Part shown: in pieces, positions 59,850-64,000 of the stretch | How positions within the stretch are numbered: position 1 is the stretch's first letter | Layout of the letters: every line of letters starts with the position of its first letter | DNA from: JACKAL01 sp964400355 | Lineage (GTDB): Bacteria; Bdellovibrionota; Bdellovibrionia; Bdellovibrionales; JAGQZY01 | Direction of reading: 5' to 3' | DNA: 64,000 nucleotides | Assembly: GCA_964400355.1 (NCBI GenBank) | Contig: CAYNTO010000003.1 | Location: 62,001 to 126,000, forward strand | Notes under the pieces: model-generated | Databases searched by the model: none | Seen by the model: only the letters and a program-made list of their open reading frames with translations | Told to the model about the DNA's origin: nothing | Translations under genes and position numbers: made by a program

Positions 59850-61523
59850 CTAAAAAGACTGAACTGAATATTCAAAAGTGCTAGGACTTAAACCAGTGCT
59901 CGTCATGTTGAGCGTTGCGCTCGTAGAGGGAGTCGACGATTTTATGTAAAAATAGGCGCCACTTTTACCAGATCCAATGGACCGAGACATGGACGATGCC
60001 GCAGTGTCGGTGCAGGTGGCGGTTGCGTGAAGCACCGGGGAAGAGCTATTGATCAGTAAAGCGACGCTGTTAGCGGAACTATTAATGAGGTGTGCACCAT
60101 CAGAATTTTTAAGATGCACCATAAACGGTCCTTCACAGCGGCCCAAAGCAAGTGTTCGTGCGCCAACGATAGAGGTACTGGTAGGGTTGGAGTTACCGAG
60201 CGCGTACATCGTTAGAAATCCAATAGTAGTTCCGTTCTGCACAACCAGGTTGGAGCGGCCTGCTCCGGGGCCGTAAGGGAATTTAACGTATATAGTCTCC
60301 AGAGTGAGATGACTTTGAGTGGTAATATCGTTTGTACAGCCACTGTCACTATAAACACTGTAGTTGCGTTGAGCACTGCCGGCCGAGTAGTTACTAAAAC
60401 TGTAGGGTGCTGTGCTCAACGAATACTGTGCACCACCGAGATCGTGTAGGCTCACTTTGTAAGCGTAGCAGACATCTTTCTGGATGAGCTCTGATCCCAA
60501 CAGCGAAAAGGTCTTGTTGCTACTGCTTCTGGGATAGATAGACCAGTACGCATTTTGAGACGAAGAGAAAAAAGCGGGTACCAATGATGCCGTATCAGGA
60601 ACCATCTGGAGCTTGTAAGCGGTTTCTACGGTGGGATCGATTTTCATCCAGCGAGTGGTCGTTTCCACTCCGGCCAAAACAGAAAAGCTGCTCGATCCAC
60701 TCATACTATCGACACAATCGGCTGCCGACGAGTAAGTTTCGATAGGTTCATTGCCGCCAGCTTCTAATAGGCGTTTGGTCTGAACCACACTGTCAGAGGT
60801 CAGTGGCTTGTTTTTCCAGAAGATATTTTTTGGCGTCACATGAAAAGGCTCGCACGCATTTGCGCGAAACCGATTCGAAGTGGGAAACGTCTGCTTGTCG
60901 ACATACAGGACCGCTGCAGCTGCATCGGTGTCTCCGCTAATTTCCCCGTTCGTCACACCATATTTGAGGCACTGATCGACCCAGTTCTGTGGTTCCAACG
61001 TTGTGGGTATGGCAATCTCTTGTGTATTGCCAGAGCCGAGGGAGCGGTTGAGAACACTGCCAATGAGATAGGCGTTAGAAGAGGTTACAGTTTTGATATT
61101 CAGTGAATAAAACGATACCCCGTATTGCCGACACCCCAGTGGCGGGACACTTTTCGTACCAAAAAGATAAAAGTGGCGGTTGTCACCGACCGGTACATCC
61201 ATTTGAATCACGGAGTTTTGGCCTTTTTCGATACCGCCGACAAGCAAACCCGCCGAAATGGCATTGCTCAGGTCGCCGTTAGCCATCTTTTGGCCACACG
61301 CCATCGTGTTCATGTAGTCCTCTGGACCACCTACGAGTACGTAGTAACAGTTGATCTCATTAAGATTTGTCGGTTCGGAGGTGGATGTACTTTGAGTGAA
61401 GGCTTTATCCGCTTGGATCCGGATGCTTACCGGAATGGTTTCCCCTTTTTTCCGTGCGCACGCCAAGAGAACGATGAAAAGGGGGGAAAGTAGAAGAATA
61501 TTTTTAAATGCAGATGGTTTCAT
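59850..61523 (-). CDS. Lipoprotein of unknown function (557 aa)
   Basis: A 557-aa predicted lipoprotein with lipobox VLLAC (Cys at about 21). The mature part is beta-rich and Ser/Thr/Asn-heavy with regularly spaced cysteines, the look of a large surface-exposed protein. No family is recognised. The frame is open to 61613, but ATG 61523 starts the signal peptide. It converges on the lipoprotein gene at 59812 with 37 bases between. Confidence 0.72.
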   Translation of the reverse strand: MKPSAFKNILLLSPLFIVLLACARKKGETIPVSIRIQADKAFTQSTSTSEPTNLNEINCYYVLVGGPEDYMNTMACGQKMANGDLSNAISAGLLVGGIEKGQNSVIQMDVPVGDNRHFYLFGTKSVPPLGCRQYGVSFYSLNIKTVTSSNAYLIGSVLNRSLGSGNTQEIAIPTTLEPQNWVDQCLKYGVTNGEISGDTDAAAAVLYVDKQTFPTSNRFRANACEPFHVTPKNIFWKNKPLTSDSVVQTKRLLEAGGNEPIETYSSAADCVDSMSGSSSFSVLAGVETTTRWMKIDPTVETAYKLQMVPDTASLVPAFFSSSQNAYWSIYPRSSSNKTFSLLGSELIQKDVCYAYKVSLHDLGGAQYSLSTAPYSFSNYSAGSAQRNYSVYSDSGCTNDITTQSHLTLETIYVKFPYGPGAGRSNLVVQNGTTIGFLTMYALGNSNPTSTSIVGARTLALGRCEGPFMVHLKNSDGAHLINSSANSVALLINSSSPVLHATATCTDTAASSMSRSIGSGKSGAYFYIKSSTPSTSATLNMTSTGLSPSTFEYSVQSF

Positions 61524-61619
61524 ATTTGCAGTACTCCCGATGAGTACAAGAATATTGCAGAGCCATCTGCTCCGGCTACGTATATTCAGTTTCCCATAGG
61601 AAGGACTAGGCAAAGTGGT

Positions 61620-61655
61620 AAAAAAAAAGCCTCTAATTTTGCAATTAGAGGCTTT
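61620..61655 (-). terminator. Intrinsic terminator of the 23-aa lysine-rich gene
   Basis: AAAGCCTCTAATT (61626-61638) pairs with AATTAGAGGCTTT (61643-61655), and the T-tract on the minus strand covers 61620-61628. A second palindrome, GATTTCAA/TTGAAATC (61659-61675), lies between it and the ORF. Confidence 0.88.
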
Positions 61656-61681
61656 ACAGATTTCAAATTGAAATCAAAAAA

Positions 61682-61753
61682 CTACTTCTTTTTCTTTTTA
61701 GCAGCTTTTTTCTTACCAGTTTTCTTCTTAGCTGCTTTTTTCTTCTTAGCCAT
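61682..61753 (-). CDS. 23-aa lysine/alanine-rich peptide
   Basis: A 23-codon ORF: 16 Lys, 4 Ala and single Thr, Gly and Met. It has AAGGAGG (61759-61765) five bases upstream, a predicted promoter and 5' hairpin before that, and a strong terminator after it, so a complete gene unit is present. The composition is like the Lys/Ala-rich tails of H1-like or HU-like DNA-binding proteins. It is too short for a fold. Function is unknown, and nucleic-acid binding is inferred. Confidence 0.72.
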   Translation of the reverse strand: MAKKKKAAKKKTGKKKAAKKKKK

Positions 61754-61769
61754 TGATGCCTCCTTGGAT

Positions 61770-61807
61770 GCATTAGTTATTGTTGTTACTATTGTTGTCA
61801 CTAATGC
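61770..61807 (-). other. 5' leader stem-loop of the 23-aa peptide gene
   Basis: GCATTAGT (61770-61777) and ACTAATGC (61800-61807) form a perfect 8-bp stem. The loop contains repeated AACAATA-type units. The upstream arm begins about where transcription should start, so the mRNA would carry a 5'-terminal hairpin just before the AAGGAGG. Confidence 0.5.
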
Positions 61808-61811
61808 TTTC

Positions 61812-61839
61812 AGTTTACTCATGTGACTATATTCGTCAA
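61812..61839 (-). promoter_or_regulatory. Predicted promoter of the 23-aa peptide gene
   Basis: On the minus strand TTGACG (61834-61839) and TAAACT (61812-61817) are separated by 16 bp. Seen by eye only. The intervening region is AT-rich. Confidence 0.45.
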
Positions 61840-61906
61840 TAGGAAATTATAACTTTAGTACTTTTTTTGAATATTGATCGATTTTTTATTTGGAAAGGTG
61901 CTGTTA

Positions 61907-62650
61907 ATGAATTTTTTTGTGCAAATGTTCGGAATTTGCATCGGATATTTCGTAATTCGAAACTTTCAGCGACAATTTTTTATTCCATCATCGATAATGA
62001 CAAAAATTGTCAGCGGTTTTTTCTTCGTTCAGTGGATCACATTTCACTTTTCGACAAAAATTCTTTCCATAATTGTTTTGAATGTCGTGTATGTGGGTGG
62101 AATTCTCATCGCGCTTTTTATTTTTCATAAACGACGGGAGATTCAATTCCAGCGCGGCTTTCCGGACATTCTTACGGCGATGATTCTGCAAATGAAAATT
62201 GGAAAGTCGTTTCGCGTGAGCTTCCAAAACGCGCTCACCACGCTGCCCGAGTACCAGCGGGAGACATTAAGGAAAATCCAACAGAATGTGGCTTTTTTGC
62301 CACAAATGACGGACAAAAAAATGACGAGAGATCGATCATTTCGCGCATTTTTGCTGCAAGAATTCTTAAAAATCGATCAATCACAGCACAAAACGATCGA
62401 AAAACTGGAAAATTTTCGCGGCAGGTTAATTATTGCCAATAATTTCCGACGTAGGTCCGGCCGGATACGCGAAAATATCTACGTTCAGGTGGGTATTATG
62501 GGATTTTTTTATGTCGCGGCGTTTGTATATGTCATCACGACGATGAATTTTGCCGCTGTCCGCGATGTGATTTTGATGTCGATGACACTTTTCGTGCTGG
62601 GTTTATTGGGTGCAATCGCTTTGGGTAGGAAAATAAAATGGACGCTATAG
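61907..62650 (+). CDS. TadB-like pilus-assembly inner-membrane protein
   Basis: A 247-aa integral membrane protein with two N-terminal hydrophobic segments (about residues 3-25 and 35-65), a cytoplasmic domain (FPDILTAMILQMKIGKSFRVSFQNAL) matching the T2SF fold of Tad and type II secretion platform proteins, and two C-terminal helices (about 185-240). With the next gene it forms the TadB/TadC inner-membrane platform. The in-frame TTG at 61874 would add 11 residues, but AAAGGTG precedes ATG 61907. It overlaps the next gene by 13 bases. Confidence 0.75.
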   Translation: MNFFVQMFGICIGYFVIRNFQRQFFIPSSIMTKIVSGFFFVQWITFHFSTKILSIIVLNVVYVGGILIALFIFHKRREIQFQRGFPDILTAMILQMKIGKSFRVSFQNALTTLPEYQRETLRKIQQNVAFLPQMTDKKMTRDRSFRAFLLQEFLKIDQSQHKTIEKLENFRGRLIIANNFRRRSGRIRENIYVQVGIMGFFYVAAFVYVITTMNFAAVRDVILMSMTLFVLGLLGAIALGRKIKWTL

Positions 62651-63072
62651 CTTCGCCATATATATTTGTTGAGAGTTTGCGCTACGAACTGGAGTCGGGA
62701 GGTACACTGTTGCCAATTGTTCGTAACCTTTCACAGGAAATCTCTGGTGAATTTGGTTTGCAGATAGAGCAATGGCTGGCGAATACCCAAACGAATCGCC
62801 TCGAAGTGGGAGAGGTGCAAAAATCCTGGTCACTTTACAGAAAATCCATATTTGATCTGCTAGATATGTCGCGAGCGGGGGTCAGCATCATTGAACCGCT
62901 CAAGTCCATGGAGAAAGAGATGCTACAAATATGCGAAAACGATCTGCAACGCCATTTGGATCGCTTACCTTTTAAATTAATGGTTCCCATGCTGTTTTTC
63001 CAGTTTCCCGGTGTGATGCTATTAATTGTGGGGCCACTGATGGTGCAGTTTTTTACGGAGATAGGGTCATGA
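62638..63072 (+). CDS. TadC-like pilus-assembly protein (short)
   Basis: A 144-aa protein with the T2SF-type helical domain (FVESLRYELESGGTLLPIV then SRAGVSIIEPLKSME) and one C-terminal membrane helix (about 115-138, LMVPMLFFQFPGVMLLIVGPL). Typical TadC is about twice as long, so this is a reduced version. It overlaps the TadB-like gene by 13 bases and the next gene as ATGA, so the four genes from 61907 are one operon. Confidence 0.7.
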   Translation: MDAIASPYIFVESLRYELESGGTLLPIVRNLSQEISGEFGLQIEQWLANTQTNRLEVGEVQKSWSLYRKSIFDLLDMSRAGVSIIEPLKSMEKEMLQICENDLQRHLDRLPFKLMVPMLFFQFPGVMLLIVGPLMVQFFTEIGS

Positions 63073-63551
63073 AACACGCTTTAGCGATTTTTACTGGTTG
63101 TATAGTGCTCATTGTGGTTCAAAAGGCATGGGCACAGGACGACTCTGCAGAAAAGGTGTCGAGTTTACAGAAAAAATGTATGGTGGAGCTTCGCCATCAA
63201 TTTATACCAAAAAACTGTTATAGATGGGTGGAATTTGCTGCGCTGAGGCCTGAGCGCCGAAAATATCTCCATCAATGGTTTGATTCGGTCTGTAAAAAAG
63301 CTCTCTATAAGAATGAGAGTCTGGTGCAACATCATGTGCACGATCTCTCACAATTTAGCCAAGACTGTCAAAAGCATCTCGAGCTGGCTTTTACCCAGTG
63401 GAGCTATAAATCTAAATCCGAAAATCCCGAAAAGGTGATCCAACTCATGGTCACAAAGAATGGCAAGGAACTTGAATACAGTTCCGTACATGATCAAAAC
63501 CAACCACGATCGCACAGAAATACTCGAAGTCCTCGGCGAAGGCTTAACTAG
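63069..63551 (+). CDS. Secreted protein of unknown function, Tad-linked
   Basis: A 160-aa protein with a signal peptide (about residues 1-22, ending AWAQD) and three or four cysteines in the mature part (KCMVEL, NCYRW, KDCQK-type) that may form disulfides. The C-terminus is basic (RSPRRRLN) and is encoded by DNA that overlaps the kinase start by 62 bases. It is in the Tad operon and may serve as an assembly factor. No family is recognised. Confidence 0.65.
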   Translation: MKHALAIFTGCIVLIVVQKAWAQDDSAEKVSSLQKKCMVELRHQFIPKNCYRWVEFAALRPERRKYLHQWFDSVCKKALYKNESLVQHHVHDLSQFSQDCQKHLELAFTQWSYKSKSENPEKVIQLMVTKNGKELEYSSVHDQNQPRSHRNTRSPRRRLN

Positions 63552-64000
63552 TCGAGTTTACAAAGCTATTAGGAAACACAGTGCGCTCAACGTGCAGCAG
63601 GTAGTGGCGCTAAAGGTCTTGCATTCCCAGGAACTGATCCACTCTCTAAAAAATGAGATCGAACTACTGCTCACGGTAGACTCCCCGAATTGCGTGAAAT
63701 TGCTGGGCTGGGAAGAGACAGGTATGGGGCTTGCGTTGGTGCTCGAATTTCTCGATGGGGTTTCCCTCGAAGATCTCTGCCGCTATCGTTCCTTGAGCGC
63801 CTTGGAAGTGGAGGACATAGTCTTTCAAATTCAAGAAGGCCTAAAAGAACTTCACAAAAAAGGCATCATTCACGGTGATCTAAGTCCCAAGAATATTTTT
63901 GTGACTACTTCGGGACAAATTAAAATCATCGATTTCGGCTTTAGCACTCGAGAACAAAAACCTTGCGAGTTTGCCACACCCAACTGTATGGCACTCGAAG
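63490..64000 (+). CDS. Serine/threonine protein kinase (cut by window end)
   Basis: The first 170 residues of a eukaryotic-type protein kinase. The glycine loop is LGEGLTSRVYKA, the ATP lysine lies in VALKVLH, the catalytic loop is HGDLSPKN and the metal motif DFGFS is present. Starts at ATG 63490 inside the end of the upstream gene (62-base overlap). It is in the same operon as the TadB/TadC-like genes, so it may phosphorylate parts of the Tad system. The remaining kinase C-lobe and any sensor domain lie beyond the window. Confidence 0.9.
   Translation, partial: MIKTNHDRTEILEVLGEGLTSRVYKAIRKHSALNVQQVVALKVLHSQELIHSLKNEIELLLTVDSPNCVKLLGWEETGMGLALVLEFLDGVSLEDLCRYRSLSALEVEDIVFQIQEGLKELHKKGIIHGDLSPKNIFVTTSGQIKIIDFGFSTREQKPCEFATPNCMALE

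Noticed and set aside
61998..62012. TGACAA/TTGTCA palindrome
   Set aside because: It resembles the site at 14029 but is inside the TadB-like coding region and has different half-site orientation, so it is probably chance.
1..64000. tRNA, rRNA, CRISPR or insertion sequence
   Set aside because: No cloverleaf, array of equal repeats with spacers, transposase or terminal inverted repeat was seen on either strand. A tRNAscan-type search would settle tRNAs.

Overview
The window is ordinary bacterial chromosome, about half G+C, densely packed with 62 protein genes (two cut by the window edges) and no rRNA, tRNA, insertion sequence, prophage or CRISPR array that I can see. The content suggests a member of the Bdellovibrionota (Bdellovibrio-like). 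It has many predicted lipoproteins and secreted proteins of no recognisable family, including some with an unusual N-C-G or S-Q-C lipidation site. It also has Tad-type pilus genes, a MurNAc-salvage cluster and ordinary gram-negative core genes. This placement is an inference from content, not a database result.

Layout: 0-7 kb holds a cytochrome c lipoprotein, dusB-typA, msrA, a lipocalin, and a BlaI/BlaR1-type regulator and sensor-protease pair. 7-14 kb (minus strand) holds a lipoprotein, a GT51 peptidoglycan glycosyltransferase, an SDR-family enzyme and two secreted unknowns, one of 1005 aa. 14-20 kb holds a divergent acidic lipoprotein and a minus-strand run of a J-like/RodZ-HTH fusion, rluD and pgeF, plus rseP (three PDZ-like repeats) and tsaB. 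20-31 kb carries the classic order rpsB-tsf-pyrH-frr-uppS-cdsA, two unusual proteins, priA, and galU with a secreted partner. 31-36 kb holds two envelope proteins, a 43-codon basic-protein gene, and a btuB receptor under a cobalamin riboswitch. 36-39 kb holds nagZ and two peptide-type ABC permeases. 39.8-44.1 kb is a TadG-like protein followed by two secreted low-complexity proteins that share a C-terminal motif. 44-47 kb is anmK-murU-amgK. 48-54 kb holds nadE, a DEDDh exonuclease, a PHP-domain protein, and ndk-pilF-rodZ. 54-59 kb is a TCA-cycle block (sucD, sucC, mdh, and divergent icd). The end holds two lipoproteins, a 23-codon lysine-rich gene with its own promoter and terminator, TadB/TadC-like genes and the start of a Ser/Thr protein kinase.

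Functional themes: the envelope dominates (GT51 enzyme, NagZ, AnmK, MurU, AmgK, UppS, CdsA, RodZ, RseP, BlaI/BlaR1). NagZ, AnmK, AmgK and MurU together outline recovery of cell-wall MurNAc to UDP-MurNAc, although a MurNAc-6-phosphate phosphatase is not in the window. The points most worth follow-up are the paired C-terminal motif downstream of the TadG-like gene, the two very small basic-protein genes, the riboswitch-controlled btuB, the triple-PDZ RseP, the J/HTH fusion and a possible degenerate sigma-54-activator-like protein.
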